64,000 nucleotides of DNA from Paraperlucidibaca baekdonensis (GCF_003387535.1 NZ_QUNR01000003.1:186001-250000); one strand, 5' to 3'. Counted from the first letter of the stretch, positions 30,072 through 41,068 are shown. Numbers and translations are program-made. Notes: a model not told the origin generated them from the letters alone.

Positions 30072-30638
30072 ATGAGCATCAAATCAGATCATTGGATCCG
30101 CCGAATGGCCGAGCAGCAGGGCATGATTGAGCCGTTTGAGCCGGGTCAAATTCGCCATGAAAATGATCAGCGCATCATCTCCTATGGCACCTCGAGCTAT
30201 GGCTATGATGTGCGTTGCGCTAATGAATTTAAGATCTTCACCAACATCAATTCAACGATTGTCGATCCGAAAAACTTCGATGAGAAAAACTTCGTCGATG
30301 TGGTCTCCGATGTTTGCATCATCCCGCCCAATAGCTTCGCGCTGGCGCGTACGGTGGAGTATTTCCGTATTCCGCGCAGTACCTTGGTGGTGTGTTTGGG
30401 CAAGTCCACGTACGCGCGCTGCGGCATCATTGTCAATGTCACGCCGCTGGAGCCTGAGTGGGAAGGTCATGTGACTTTGGAGTTTTCCAACACCACGAAT
30501 TTGCCGGCAAAAATTTACGCCAATGAAGGTGTGGCACAGATGTTATTTTTCGAGTCCGATGAAGTCTGTGGCACCTCCTACAAAGATCGCGGCGGAAAAT
30601 ACCAAGGTCAACGCGGTGTCACCTTGCCAAAAACCTAA
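30072..30638 (+). CDS. dcd: dCTP deaminase
   Basis: Homotrimeric enzyme of 188 residues converting dCTP to dUTP for thymidylate supply. Conserved segments: [40 protein letters not shown] with the catalytic Glu in [12 protein letters not shown], and the C-terminal triphosphate lid [12 protein letters not shown]. Cotranscribed with apbC. The 77 bases after it hold no clear terminator. Confidence 0.96.
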   Translation: MSIKSDHWIRRMAEQQGMIEPFEPGQIRHENDQRIISYGTSSYGYDVRCANEFKIFTNINSTIVDPKNFDEKNFVDVVSDVCIIPPNSFALARTVEYFRIPRSTLVVCLGKSTYARCGIIVNVTPLEPEWEGHVTLEFSNTTNLPAKIYANEGVAQMLFFESDEVCGTSYKDRGGKYQGQRGVTLPKT

Positions 30639-30715
30639 TCGGCCATTACAAACAAGGTTCATGACGCCTTTTTAGCGCCGTGCACGACCACCATAATGAT
30701 TAAGAGCACATCGCC

Positions 30716-32557
30716 ATGACCCATCGCGCCACCATCGATTTTCTTCTCAATGAGTGGCTCGATGCACCGAGCCTGTGCCAGCGTGACTTCCACGCCGACC
30801 ATAGCAGCGATACCTTCGCCGCCGTGCTTGATCTTAGCGAGCAAGTCGCCAGCGAACAGTTCGCGCCCATCAATCGTCTAGTCGACATCGAAGAGCCAGA
30901 GTTCGATGGCGAGCGCGTGTTGCTGCCACCGCAAACCGAAGACGCTCTGAATTGCTTCAGCGAAGCCGGCTTGATGGCCGCGAGCAAGTCCGAAGCGCTC
31001 GGTGGCATGCAGCTGCCGACCGTGGTGGAAATGGCCTCGATGAGCTTTTTCTACAAAGCCAGTGTGGCCTTAGCCGCCTATCCCATGCTCACGCGCGGCA
31101 ACGCCAACACCATTGCCGCGCATGGCACGCCGACGCAAATTGAGGTCTTTGCCAAGCCCAATTTCGCCGGTACCAGCTTTGGCACCATGTGTTTGAGCGA
31201 GCCGCAAGCCGGCTCCAGCCTCTCCGATATTCGCACCAAGGCCGTCCCCGATAGCGGTGATTGGGCCAATGACCCGCTGGGTCCGCGCTACCGTCTCACC
31301 GGCAACAAAATGTGGATCTCCGGTGGCGAGCATGAGATGGGCGATAACATCGTGCATTTGGTGTTGGCAAAAATCCCCGATGCCACCGGTCAGCTGGTGC
31401 CCGGCGTGCGCGGCATTTCGCTGTTTATTGTGCCGCGCAAGCTCGTCAGCGCCAGTGGCGAGATTAGCGACATCCGCAACGATGTGTCGCTCGCCGGCCT
31501 TAATCACAAATGCGGCTATCGCGGCACGGTCAATACGCTGCTGAACTTTGGCGAAGGCAAATATCCGGTCGATGGCCAAGCCGGCGCAGTTGGCTATCTC
31601 ATCGGTAGCGAGGGCAAAGGCCTGGCCTGCATGTTCACGTTGATGAATGAAGCGCGCATTGCCGTTGGTTTAGGCGCCACCATGCTCGGGTATGCCGGTT
31701 TTGAAGCTTCACTCGACTACGCCAAGCAGCGTCCGCAAGGTCGCCACGCCAGCGCCACCGGCAAAGACCCGAGCAGTCCGCAAGTGCCGATCATTGAGCA
31801 CACCGATGTGAAGCGCATGTTGATGGCGCAGAAAGCCATCAGTGAAGGTGGCTTGGCGCTCGGCTTGTATTGTGCGCGGCTCGTCGATGACGAAAATACC
31901 GGCACGCTCGATCAAGCGCGTGAGGCTGGCGAGCTCTTGGAGATGCTCACGCCGATTGCCAAAAGCTGGCCCAGTGAATGCGCGCAAGAGGCCAATAGCT
32001 TGGCCATTCAAATCTTGGGCGGCTATGGCTACACACGCGATTTTCCGGTCGAGCAGTACTGGCGCGATAACCGCTTGAACATGATTCACGAGGGCACGCA
32101 CGGCATTCAGGGTTTGGATTTATTGGGCCGCAAAGTGGTAATGAATCAGGGCGCCGGCCTGAAGCTGCTGATCTCGCGTGTGCAAATGACTGTGGCGCAC
32201 GCCCTGGACGCGGCACAGGCGACAGGCCTTAGCACGCATGCTAAGGCCTTGCAGCAGGCGTGGCATGACATCGCAGAAGCGGCGCAGTCGGCCTGGGCCA
32301 CAGGCAAACCCGATGAAGCCTTAGCCAATGCCACCGCTTATATGCAAGGCTTTGGCCACGGCGTATTGGCGTGGATGTGGCTGGAAATGGCTATTGCCGC
32401 TGAGCGCAGCGCGCATTTGCCGGCTGAATTCCGAGCCGGCAAACGGGCGGCCTGCGATTACTTTTTCCACCATGAGCTGCCGAAAATTGGCGCTTGGCTA
32501 GGTGTGGCGGCGCGCCGCGATATGACCTGCGCCCATGCCACGGCGGCGATGTTTTAG
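30716..32557 (+). CDS. Acyl-CoA dehydrogenase with C-terminal extension
   Basis: FAD enzyme of 613 residues oxidising acyl-CoA to enoyl-CoA in fatty-acid breakdown. It has the FAD/substrate segment GTMCLSEPQAGSSLSDIRTKA, the active-site base motif MIHEGTHGIQGLDLLGRK and, after about residue 470, an extra helical domain found in the long FadE/DmdC-like acyl-CoA dehydrogenases. No electron-transfer flavoprotein gene is adjacent. The stop overlaps the convergent DUF3108 gene by 4 bases. Confidence 0.9.
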   Translation: MTHRATIDFLLNEWLDAPSLCQRDFHADHSSDTFAAVLDLSEQVASEQFAPINRLVDIEEPEFDGERVLLPPQTEDALNCFSEAGLMAASKSEALGGMQLPTVVEMASMSFFYKASVALAAYPMLTRGNANTIAAHGTPTQIEVFAKPNFAGTSFGTMCLSEPQAGSSLSDIRTKAVPDSGDWANDPLGPRYRLTGNKMWISGGEHEMGDNIVHLVLAKIPDATGQLVPGVRGISLFIVPRKLVSASGEISDIRNDVSLAGLNHKCGYRGTVNTLLNFGEGKYPVDGQAGAVGYLIGSEGKGLACMFTLMNEARIAVGLGATMLGYAGFEASLDYAKQRPQGRHASATGKDPSSPQVPIIEHTDVKRMLMAQKAISEGGLALGLYCARLVDDENTGTLDQAREAGELLEMLTPIAKSWPSECAQEANSLAIQILGGYGYTRDFPVEQYWRDNRLNMIHEGTHGIQGLDLLGRKVVMNQGAGLKLLISRVQMTVAHALDAAQATGLSTHAKALQQAWHDIAEAAQSAWATGKPDEALANATAYMQGFGHGVLAWMWLEMAIAAERSAHLPAEFRAGKRAACDYFFHHELPKIGAWLGVAARRDMTCAHATAAMF

Positions 32558-33435
32558 TCGCCGAGCCACTGCATGCGGTAGGTCTCGGCGCCATCCTGAT
32601 GAACAATTTGTAGCGGTAAAAAGGCTTGCGCCGGATCCAGCCAGAGCGTGGTGACGCGCTTGCCATCTTCGCGTACGTAGACCTCGCAAGGCCGCGCCAA
32701 GCCGGCGATGGTGAGCGTGGCATCTGCCTCGCGGCGCAGCTGAATGGCGCTAACGCCTTTGCTATCGGCCAATGGATAGCTGGCTTTCGGTGCGCGACCG
32801 GCTACGCGATCGGCGCGTAACTGCACTTCAATATTGAGAATATCGACTAGGCCAGGTTGGCTGGCGTAGGTGTAGATCTTGTTGCGGCGCTCTGAGCGAA
32901 TGCTGCCATCGGCCTGTTTTTCAATACGCACGACCTGCTTAAAGAGCAGCTGCAAGGTGCGCTCGTAGCGCTGAAATTGCACCTGGCCATTTTGCCAATT
33001 GAAGTCGCTCACCTCGCTCAATGACGCCAAGCCGACAACCTTGGCATGCGTTTCGAAGCGGCATTGCTTGCCATCGCAGCTCAAACGCCGCTCGGCATCG
33101 CCCTCGAGTTTGCCATCCCAGCTCAAGTGGTAGCGCTCGCTGGTTTGCGGCAACGGCATGGCGGCTTCAGCGATATTAGCGGCTTGGCTGTTTGTGGCAT
33201 CTCGGCGGGCAGGTGTGTCAGCACCGGTGTGCGCCGGCTGGGCATCCGTGGCTTCACGCGCAGTGGCGTGTGTCGGTGCCAAGGCAGTCTCAGATGCATG
33301 AGTCGCCTCGGCCGCCATGCCGGCGCTCGGCGGCGGTGCCAGAGGGCGCTCATCGCTGCAGCCGCTGAGCAGGTAGCTAAATAGCAGGCCGAGGCCCACG
33401 CCCACTAACACATTGATGGCTAAGCGAATATTCAT
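32554..33435 (-). CDS. DUF3108 lipoprotein
   Basis: Secreted protein of 293 residues. The N-terminus is a lipoprotein signal (LGLLFSYLLSGC, lipobox LSGC, Cys about residue 26) followed by a Pro/Ala/Thr-rich linker to about residue 95. The DUF3108 domain then begins near YHLSWDGKLEGDAERRL and ends QIVHQDGAETYRMQWLGD. The family is of unknown function and probably beta-rich. It lies just downstream of purN, a placement I also recall in Pseudomonas. Confidence 0.85.
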   Translation of the reverse strand: MNIRLAINVLVGVGLGLLFSYLLSGCSDERPLAPPPSAGMAAEATHASETALAPTHATAREATDAQPAHTGADTPARRDATNSQAANIAEAAMPLPQTSERYHLSWDGKLEGDAERRLSCDGKQCRFETHAKVVGLASLSEVSDFNWQNGQVQFQRYERTLQLLFKQVVRIEKQADGSIRSERRNKIYTYASQPGLVDILNIEVQLRADRVAGRAPKASYPLADSKGVSAIQLRREADATLTIAGLARPCEVYVREDGKRVTTLWLDPAQAFLPLQIVHQDGAETYRMQWLGD

Positions 33436-33438
33436 GAG

Positions 33439-34095
33439 TTATGCCTCCGAGCTAAGCGCTGCGGTGAGCGCGCGGCCATCAAACAGTAGGGCCTCTGGCT
33501 GCCACTGTAGGCGGCCACTGGCGAGCCAGCCGAGCACGCGCGGGTAGAGTTGATGCTCGGCTTGATGCACGCGAGCGGCCAGTGATTCAGCGCTGTCTTG
33601 CTGATGAACGCTGAGCCGGTGCTGGGCGATGACCGGGCCGCCATCGAGTTCGGGCGTGACAAAGTGCACCGAGCAGCCGTGCTCGCTGTCGCCAGCGTCG
33701 AGCGCGCGTTGGTGGGTGTTGAGGCCTTTGTGTTTGGGCAGCAGTGACGGATGAATATTGATCAGCCGGCCCTGATAATGCGCGACAAATGCCGGTGTCA
33801 GGATGCGCATAAAGCCGGCCAGCACCACAACATCGGGCGCCCACGCATCGATGCGCTCGATCATCGCGGCATCGAAGCCCTCGCGGTCGCTAAAATCACG
33901 ATGCGATAGCACCTCGGTGGCCACGCCAGCGCGGGCGGCACGCGAAAGCGCCAAGGCATCGGCGCGATTGCTCAGCACACCGACCACGCTGGCGCCAATG
34001 CGTTTGCTGTGATCGGCGCCTTGCCCGCAGGCATCGAGCAAGGCTTGAAGATTCGAGCCGGTGCCAGAGACTAAAACAACCGCGCGATAGCTCAC
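33439..34095 (-). CDS. purN: Phosphoribosylglycinamide formyltransferase
   Basis: Transfers formyl from 10-formyl-THF to GAR in purine synthesis; 218 residues. The phosphate loop VLVSGTGSNLQALLDA, the catalytic Asn-His in INIHPSLLPKHKG and the Asp in ELDGGPVIAQH are intact. It begins 3 bases after purM, so the pair is one operon; purU at 1105 acts on the same cofactor. Confidence 0.96.
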   Translation of the reverse strand: MSYRAVVLVSGTGSNLQALLDACGQGADHSKRIGASVVGVLSNRADALALSRAARAGVATEVLSHRDFSDREGFDAAMIERIDAWAPDVVVLAGFMRILTPAFVAHYQGRLINIHPSLLPKHKGLNTHQRALDAGDSEHGCSVHFVTPELDGGPVIAQHRLSVHQQDSAESLAARVHQAEHQLYPRVLGWLASGRLQWQPEALLFDGRALTAALSSEA

Positions 34096-34098
34096 GAC

Positions 34099-35139
34099 TT
34101 AAGCAAACACCACAGTGGGTTCAGTGTGCGTGGAGGTGGTGATTTGACCCATTTTCCAGGCCGTCTCGCCGGTGCTCTCTAACTGTGCGATGGCGGCATC
34201 GGCGTGCTCAGCAGGCACCACCACAACCATGCCCACGCCGCAGTTGAAGGTGCGATACATCTCGAAGCGTTCAACATTGCCTTCGGCTTGCAGCCACTGA
34301 AATAGCGGCGGCCACGTCCATGACGATTCATCGACAATGGCATCGCAGCCTTCTGGCAACACGCGCGGCAAGTTACCGGGCAGACCGCCGCCGGTGATGT
34401 GCGCCATGGCATGTACGGGTAGGGCTTTCACGAGAGCGAGCATGGATTTCACATAAATGCGCGTTGGCGTCATCACCACATCGGCCAGGCACTTGCCATC
34501 GAGCTCGCTGTTTAAGTCTGCTTTCGAGACATCCAAGATTTTGCGCAGCAGCGAATAACCATTGGAGTGCGCGCCGCTAGACGCTACGCCAATCAGCACA
34601 TCGCCCGCGCTGACTTTTTTGCCATCAATGATCTCGGCTTTTTCCACGACACCGACAGCGAAGCCAGCGAGGTCGTAATCATCGCCTTCGTACATGCCGG
34701 GCATCTCGGCGGTTTCACCACCGACTAAGGCGCAACCAGCTTGCACACACCCCTCGCCAATGCCGGTGACTACCGTGGCGGCGGTATCAATATTGAGATG
34801 GCCCGTGGCGTAATAGTCCAAGAAAAACAAAGACTCCGCACCGCAAACCACGAGGTCATTGACGCACATGGCGACCAAGTCGATGCCAATGTGCTCGTGG
34901 CGGTTGAGCTGCAGCGCCAAGCGTAATTTGGTGCCGACGCCATCGGTGCCGGAGACCAAGATCGGCTGCTTGTAGCCGGCCGGAATTTCACATAAGGCGC
35001 CAAAACCGCCCAAACCACCCAAGACTTCCGGGCGACGGCTGCGTTTGGCCACGCCTTTAATGCGCTCAACTAAGAGATCACCGGCCTCAATATCAACACC
35101 GGCGTCTTTGTAGCTTAAGGAGGGCTTGGAATCGGTCAT
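34099..35139 (-). CDS. purM: Phosphoribosylformylglycinamidine cyclo-ligase
   Basis: ATP-dependent AIR synthetase, 346 residues from the ATG at 35139 ([20 protein letters not shown]). Family motifs: [52 protein letters not shown] and [17 protein letters not shown]. The 16 residues coded before the ATG in the open frame are not typical and are left out. Divergent from the PerM-like gene over 141 bases in which I see no clear operator. Confidence 0.96.
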   Translation of the reverse strand: MTDSKPSLSYKDAGVDIEAGDLLVERIKGVAKRSRRPEVLGGLGGFGALCEIPAGYKQPILVSGTDGVGTKLRLALQLNRHEHIGIDLVAMCVNDLVVCGAESLFFLDYYATGHLNIDTAATVVTGIGEGCVQAGCALVGGETAEMPGMYEGDDYDLAGFAVGVVEKAEIIDGKKVSAGDVLIGVASSGAHSNGYSLLRKILDVSKADLNSELDGKCLADVVMTPTRIYVKSMLALVKALPVHAMAHITGGGLPGNLPRVLPEGCDAIVDESSWTWPPLFQWLQAEGNVERFEMYRTFNCGVGMVVVVPAEHADAAIAQLESTGETAWKMGQITTSTHTEPTVVFA

Positions 35140-35280
35140 GGCAAAACTCGGCGCTAGGGATGAAATAGGCGCGCATTCTATCAGCAAGGTGGGGGCGCGT
35201 CATCGCTGCTGAGGCCTAGGTCATGCGTTAGCGGCGAGCGTTTAGTGGTAGCCTATGCGCTCGTAAACATGAGGTGTGCC

Positions 35281-36369
35281 ATGTCGAGTCGCGTGCGCTG
35301 GTTGATTGTTGCTGGAGTGGTGGCGCTGGCCGGCTTAATTTATGCCTTGCAGCCCATTTTAATGCCATTTTTAGTGGGCGCTTTGTTTGCTTACTTGGGC
35401 AACCCGTTGGTTGAGCGCCTGATGCGCTTTGGTGTGCGACGGGTAACGGCCGTGTCGGTGACCTTTCTAACGCTATGCGTGGCCGGCTCGCTGGCCATGA
35501 TTTTACTGCTGCCGAAGCTCTGGACACAGCTAAGCTATTTGCAAACCCGCATTCCCTCGGTGTTGCGTTGGATGAACCGACACGGCATCCCGTGGCTCGA
35601 AGATAAGCTCAATATTCACATCAATCGCATCGATATGGAGCTGATTTCGACGTGGATGGCCAAGCTCTGGCAGTCCAGTGATAGCTCCACCACCGATATG
35701 ATTTCGCAGCTCGCCAGCTCCGGCTTGCACGTGGCTGCGTTCATTGGCTTGGTTGCTTTGATTCCGGTGGTGACATTTTATTTGCTGCTCGATTGGGAAG
35801 ATATTGTTGAGCGGGCCCGCAAATTATTGCCGCGCGGCTACGAGCCCTTGCTGGTCACCATTGTGCGCGAATGCGACACGGTGTTAGCCGCTTTTCTGCG
35901 CGGACAATTGCTCGTGATGGTGGCGTTGGGCCTCATTTATGGCATTGGTTTGCAGCTCATTGGCGTCAAACTGGCCATGGTGATTGGCTTGGTGGCGGGC
36001 TTGGCGAGCATCATTCCGTATGTGGGGTTTGGTATCGGCATTGTCACCGCAACCATTGTGGCGCTGTTTCAGTTTGGCTATGCCATCGAGCCGGTACTGA
36101 TGGTGTGGCTGGTGTTTGGCATTGGCCAGTTGGTGGAGAGTTGGGTGCTGCAACCGTGGTTGGTGGGCGACAAAATTGGCCTGCCGCCGGTCGGCGTGAT
36201 TTTCGCCATCATGGCCGGTGGTCAGCTTTTTGGCTTCGTGGGCATGTTACTGGCGTTACCCATCGCCGCGATTATTGTCGTGGTGATTCGCCACGCCCAT
36301 GCCTATTACATGGATAGCGACTTTTACTGGCAAGGCACGCGCGGCGCTGATGAGTCTGCTCGTGACTGA
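35281..36369 (+). CDS. AI-2E/PerM-family membrane transporter
   Basis: Inner-membrane protein of 362 residues with the family plan: two N-terminal helices (LIVAGVVALAGLIYALQPIL), a soluble stretch, and a cluster of C-terminal helices containing ASIIPYVGFGIGI and VGDKIGLPPVGVIFAIMAG. Members include TqsA (autoinducer-2 export) and Na+/H+ antiporters, so the substrate is open. GAGG 6 bases before the ATG at 35281 chooses this start over the GTG at 35245 and ATG at 35269. hda begins inside its 3' end. Confidence 0.88.
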   Translation: MSSRVRWLIVAGVVALAGLIYALQPILMPFLVGALFAYLGNPLVERLMRFGVRRVTAVSVTFLTLCVAGSLAMILLLPKLWTQLSYLQTRIPSVLRWMNRHGIPWLEDKLNIHINRIDMELISTWMAKLWQSSDSSTTDMISQLASSGLHVAAFIGLVALIPVVTFYLLLDWEDIVERARKLLPRGYEPLLVTIVRECDTVLAAFLRGQLLVMVALGLIYGIGLQLIGVKLAMVIGLVAGLASIIPYVGFGIGIVTATIVALFQFGYAIEPVLMVWLVFGIGQLVESWVLQPWLVGDKIGLPPVGVIFAIMAGGQLFGFVGMLLALPIAAIIVVVIRHAHAYYMDSDFYWQGTRGADESARD

Positions 36370-37078
36370 TGACCTGTGGATGCCGGAAGAGCAGTTGCTT
36401 TTGCCGTTACAGGCGCGCCATGACTTAAGCCTGTCGGATATTCCGCCGCAAGCATTTGCCGAGGTGTTATCGGCGCTGCAGCAGTTGGGCGAGGGCGTGT
36501 TGAGCCAGGTCTATTTGTGGGGTGAGCCGGGGTCGGGGCGCTCATTGCTGTTGTCGGCGCTGATGGCAAGCCAGGCTAATGCCTCGCATGCCGTGCTGCT
36601 GCCATTGAAGCAGGTGGTGTTTATGCCGGTGGAGATGCTCGATGGCTTGGAGCATTGCCCGTTGGTGGTGCTCGATGACGTTGACGCCATGGCGCATTGG
36701 CCGCAATGGCAAGAGGCGGTTTTTCATTTCTATAACCGCTTGAAAGCAGCGGGCGGGCGTTTGTTGGTGACGGCATCGCTACCACCGAGTGAGCTGCCGC
36801 TGGCACTCGCCGATCTGTGTTCGCGACTGGCGACATCTAATGTGTATGCGCTGCCGAGCTGTAGCGATGGTGTCCGTGAGGAGCTCTTGCAAGTGGCCGC
36901 CGCGCGCCGCGGCTGGGCACTCCACGATGACATGTCGGGATATATATTGAGCCGTGGGCCGCGGCGTTTAGGGCAGTTTTGGGGGCTCATTGAAGCCCTC
37001 GATAAGCGCGCCTTACAAACGCGCCGACCCGTGACCATTCCGCTCATTCGTGACTGCTTGGCGCGCGACGCCGATTAA
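36350..37078 (+). CDS. hda: DnaA regulatory inactivator Hda
   Basis: AAA+ protein of about 242 residues that, with the DNA clamp, stimulates ATP hydrolysis by DnaA and so limits re-initiation. It has a clamp-binding-like N-terminal segment EEQLLLPLQ, a Walker A with Arg in place of Lys (YLWGEPGSGRSLLLSAL, as in E. coli Hda) and Walker B PLVVLDDVDAM. The start is uncertain: ATG 36350, GTG 36362 or ATG 36380, all near the perM stop. Coupled to perM; the placement beside perM, wrbA and purM matches Pseudomonas. Confidence 0.87.
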   Translation: MSLLVTDDLWMPEEQLLLPLQARHDLSLSDIPPQAFAEVLSALQQLGEGVLSQVYLWGEPGSGRSLLLSALMASQANASHAVLLPLKQVVFMPVEMLDGLEHCPLVVLDDVDAMAHWPQWQEAVFHFYNRLKAAGGRLLVTASLPPSELPLALADLCSRLATSNVYALPSCSDGVREELLQVAAARRGWALHDDMSGYILSRGPRRLGQFWGLIEALDKRALQTRRPVTIPLIRDCLARDAD

Positions 37079-37497
37079 AATTCGCCACCCTGACTGGCGC
37101 GTTTGGCCTTCACGTAGCGCAAGCTCAAGCTGAATAGACTGAGCACCAAGGCCAGTTCAACCAGCGCTAATTGGCCGCCTAAGCCTGGGGTGAATATCCG
37201 CAACGAGGCATAAACCGCGTAAAACAACAGCACAAAGCCCAGCCATACCCAGCTTCGCGGCCGGCCATGACGCAGTGCGCCAATAAACATCAGCAAGGGC
37301 AGGGTAAATAGCGTGAAGCCAATGGCCATGGTCAATGGCGACAGCCCGCTCGGCGCGGTGAGGGCGCCACTCAGCGGAATCCAAATCAGAAGCGCAAGGT
37401 ATAGGCCGCGACACCAGTTCAGGCGGCGCGCGGCGAGCTCGGCTTGCGTGGCGCGCTCAGTTGCGCTCAGCAGCAGGTCGGGGTTGGGTTTGGCCAT
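37075..37497 (-). CDS. DUF2069 membrane protein
   Basis: Small inner-membrane protein of 140 residues with four hydrophobic segments (GLYLALLIWIPLSGAL, MAIGFTLFTLPLLMFIGAL, SWVWLGFVLLFYAVYASL and a last one ending LALVLSLFSLSL). DUF2069 proteins commonly sit beside wrbA, as here. Function unknown. The stop overlaps the hda stop by 4 bases. Confidence 0.85.
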   Translation of the reverse strand: MAKPNPDLLLSATERATQAELAARRLNWCRGLYLALLIWIPLSGALTAPSGLSPLTMAIGFTLFTLPLLMFIGALRHGRPRSWVWLGFVLLFYAVYASLRIFTPGLGGQLALVELALVLSLFSLSLRYVKAKRASQGGEF

Positions 37498-37568
37498 GTG
37501 TACTTCCTGTGGCAGAGAGTCGTGAAGTATAAGCGACAGCGATGGGCTGTCGATGGGTCAAGTGCTGC

Positions 37569-38192
<624 letters not shown>

Positions 38193-38240
38193 TCAGGGAA
38201 TACTAGCTGATGCCGCCCGCGATAGGACAGAAGAAGACTA

Positions 38241-39464
38241 ATGACTCAGCGACTCAAGCACATCGCGTTGATTTTGCGCTCAACCTTTGAGCATTTTTTG
38301 CAAGATGACTGCCGCCGCCACGCCGCTGCGCTGACATTCACCACGCTGTTTGCCGTGGTGCCAATGATGACCGTGGTGTTTACCGCACTCGCCGCCATCC
38401 CCTCCTTGCAGCATGTCAGTGGCGATATCCAAAATTTCATTTTCGATAATCTGGTGCCAACTTCTGGCAATGCCGTGCGAGATCATCTCACCAGCTTTTC
38501 GCAGCAGGCCGGTCAGCTCACTATCGTCGGCATCATCATGCTGTTTGTCACCGCGGTGATGATGCTGGTGACTATTGAGAAAGCCTTTAATGAGATCTGG
38601 CAAGTGCGTTCCACACGCAATGGTCTGGTGGCCTTTTTACGGTATTGGGCGGTGCTGAGCTTGGGGCCGTTTTTGCTCGGTGCGGGCTTTATTTTGTCGT
38701 CGTATTTGATGTCATTAAAAGTCTTCAGCGACACCGCGGGCGTGGTCAGCACTGTGCTGCCGGGCGTTGGCCTGATTCCGGTGTTGTTTACCACGCTTGG
38801 TTTTACCTTGTTCTACACCACCGTGCCGAACTGCCGCGTGCCGTGGCGCGCCGGCATCATCAGCGGCTTTACCGCAGCGGTATTATTTGAGCTGGCGAAA
38901 AAAGCCTTTGGTTTGTTTGTCACCGGCTTCAGTTCATACGAGCTGGTGTATGGCGCCTTCGCCGCCTTTCCAGTGTTTCTGCTGTGGATTTATTTATCGT
39001 GGATGATCATTTTGTATGGCGTTGAGCTCTCGCGCGGCTTAGCGCTGCAAGAGGCATCGGGCTCCGATCACCGCCATCCGGTATTGACCATGCTCAGTGT
39101 GCTGGCGCTATTACACGCGCGCCACCGCCATGGTGAAGGCGCCAAAGAGGTCGAAATTATGCAGCTTGTGGGCCGTCAGCAGCAGGCGGAGTGGTCAACA
39201 TTTGCCTCACTTCTCGATGCCATCAAACTGGTGCGCACCACGCGCGAGGGCGACTTGGTATTGGCCCGCGACCTCTCGCAAATTGATCTATTAGCGCTGC
39301 TCAAACAATTGCCGTGGCAGCTGCCGCTGGCGGCCGATTTTGCCAATTATCCATCGGAGCCCTGGCTGGCGGGTGTGCAAGCGATCATTGCGCCGGTTGA
39401 GCAGACTATGGACCAATCGCTGACACAGCCACTCGGTGAGCTGCTCGCGGTTGGGGTATCATAG
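38241..39464 (+). CDS. YihY-family inner membrane protein
   Basis: Membrane protein of 407 residues from the family once mislabelled RNase BN. The first 270 residues form about six helices (ALTFTTLFAVVPMMTVVFT, VGIIMLFVTAVMMLVTIEKAF, FPVFLLWIYLSWMIILYGVE). The remaining 130 residues are a soluble, partly winged-helix-like tail. The family role is unclear, possibly transport. Next to wrbA as in Pseudomonas. Confidence 0.88.
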   Translation: MTQRLKHIALILRSTFEHFLQDDCRRHAAALTFTTLFAVVPMMTVVFTALAAIPSLQHVSGDIQNFIFDNLVPTSGNAVRDHLTSFSQQAGQLTIVGIIMLFVTAVMMLVTIEKAFNEIWQVRSTRNGLVAFLRYWAVLSLGPFLLGAGFILSSYLMSLKVFSDTAGVVSTVLPGVGLIPVLFTTLGFTLFYTTVPNCRVPWRAGIISGFTAAVLFELAKKAFGLFVTGFSSYELVYGAFAAFPVFLLWIYLSWMIILYGVELSRGLALQEASGSDHRHPVLTMLSVLALLHARHRHGEGAKEVEIMQLVGRQQQAEWSTFASLLDAIKLVRTTREGDLVLARDLSQIDLLALLKQLPWQLPLAADFANYPSEPWLAGVQAIIAPVEQTMDQSLTQPLGELLAVGVS

Positions 39465-39510
39465 CCCCACATTATTTCTGTATACGCCCGCGTATTTTTG
39501 GAGTTTGCGC

Positions 39511-41025
39511 ATGACCGTGATCAAACACGACGACCTCATTCAAAGCGTCGCCGATGCTCTGCAATTTATCTCGTATTATCATCCGCTGGATTTTATTCAG
39601 GCGGTTAATGCCGCCTATGAGCGTGAAGAAAGTCAGGCCGCGAAAGATGCCATGGCGCAAATTCTGATTAACTCGCGTTTGTGTGCTGAGGGTCATCGTC
39701 CCATTTGCCAAGACACCGGCATCGTCACGATTTTCGTCAAAGTCGGCATGGATGTGCGTTGGGACCTCGGCGGCCTAAGCCTCGATGACGCCATTAACGA
39801 GGGTGTGCGTCGCGCCTATTTGCATCCCGATAATGTGCTGCGCGCCTCGATTTTGCGCGACCCCGCCGGCAAGCGCCAGAACACCAAAGACAACACGCCA
39901 GCAGTGATTCATTACAGCATCGTGCCCGGCAATACCGTGGATATTACGGTGGCGGCAAAAGGCGGCGGTTCGGAAAACAAATCGAAGATGGTCATGCTCA
40001 ACCCGTCCGACTCGATCGTTGATTGGGTGCTGAAAACCGTACCCACCATGGGCGCTGGCTGGTGCCCGCCGGGCATGCTCGGCATTGGTATTGGCGGCAC
40101 CGCCGAGAAAGCGGCGGTGTTGGCGAAAGAGTCGCTGATGGACCCCATCGATATCCATGAGCTGATTGCCCGCGGCCCGCAAAATCGCATCGAGGAGCTG
40201 CGTTTAGAGCTCTTTGAGAAGGTCAATGCGCTGGGCATTGGCGCGCAAGGTTTGGGCGGCTTGACCACAGTGCTCGATGTGAAAATTCTCGACTATCCCA
40301 CCCACGCGGCCTCGCTGCCGGTGGCGATGATCCCTAACTGCGCCGCCACTCGCCATGTGCATTTTGTCCTCGATGGCACAGGCGCGGCTGAGATGCCGGT
40401 ACCGAAGCTCGACGACTGGCCAAAATTGACCTTCGATGCCTCGAAGTCCAAGCGCGTGAACCTCGATACCATCACGCCTGAAGAGATTGCTACGTGGGAG
40501 CCCGGTGACACGCTGCTACTCACCGGCACCATGTACACCGGCCGCGATGCTGCCCACAAACGCATGGTGGAGATGTTTGCCAAGGGCGAAAAGCTGCCAG
40601 TGGATTTAAAAGGCAAGTTTATTTACTACGTCGGGCCTGTTGACCCGGTGCGCGATGAAGTCGTTGGTCCAGCTGGCCCCACCACGGCCACGCGCATGGA
40701 TAAATTCACCGAAACGGTGCTCGCGGAAACCGGCCTCTACGGCATGATCGGCAAGTCTGAACGCGGCCCGACCGGCATCGCCGCCATTAAAAAGCACAAA
40801 GCAGCCTACCTGATGGCCGTCGGTGGCGCAGCGTATCTGGTCTCTAAAGCCATTCGCCAATCGCGTGTGGTAGCTTTTGAAGATTTGGGCATGGAGGCGA
40901 TTTACGAGTTTGTCGTGGAAGATATGCCGGTGAGTGTGGCGGTTGATGTGCAAGGTAATTCGGTGCATGAGACCGCGCCGAAAGTCTGGCAAGCAAAGAT
41001 CGGTAAAATCCCGGTCACGCAGTAA
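39511..41025 (+). CDS. Fumarate hydratase, class I (4Fe-4S)
   Basis: Oxygen-sensitive fumarase of 504 residues interconverting fumarate and malate in the TCA cycle. Cluster cysteines are visible in RPICQDTGIVTIF, AGWCPPGMLGIGIGGT and MIPNCAATRHVHF. The second half carries the beta domain (LLLTGTMYTGRDAAHKRM, GPAGPTTATRMDKFTETVL). TGGAG 8 bases upstream sets the ATG at 39511; the frame continues back to 39436 but that part encodes no family sequence. A strong terminator follows. Confidence 0.94.
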   Translation: MTVIKHDDLIQSVADALQFISYYHPLDFIQAVNAAYEREESQAAKDAMAQILINSRLCAEGHRPICQDTGIVTIFVKVGMDVRWDLGGLSLDDAINEGVRRAYLHPDNVLRASILRDPAGKRQNTKDNTPAVIHYSIVPGNTVDITVAAKGGGSENKSKMVMLNPSDSIVDWVLKTVPTMGAGWCPPGMLGIGIGGTAEKAAVLAKESLMDPIDIHELIARGPQNRIEELRLELFEKVNALGIGAQGLGGLTTVLDVKILDYPTHAASLPVAMIPNCAATRHVHFVLDGTGAAEMPVPKLDDWPKLTFDASKSKRVNLDTITPEEIATWEPGDTLLLTGTMYTGRDAAHKRMVEMFAKGEKLPVDLKGKFIYYVGPVDPVRDEVVGPAGPTTATRMDKFTETVLAETGLYGMIGKSERGPTGIAAIKKHKAAYLMAVGGAAYLVSKAIRQSRVVAFEDLGMEAIYEFVVEDMPVSVAVDVQGNSVHETAPKVWQAKIGKIPVTQ

Positions 41026-41035
41026 GCCTTAGTTT

Positions 41036-41068
41036 AAAAAAAGACCTGCACATGCAGGTCTTTTTTTT
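41036..41068 (+). terminator. Intrinsic terminator after fumarase
   Basis: AAAAAAAGACCTGCA / TGCAGGTCTTTTTTTT: a long perfect stem with a CA-rich tip and eight T, 10 bases after the fumarase stop. Symmetric enough to work on both strands. Confidence 0.92.
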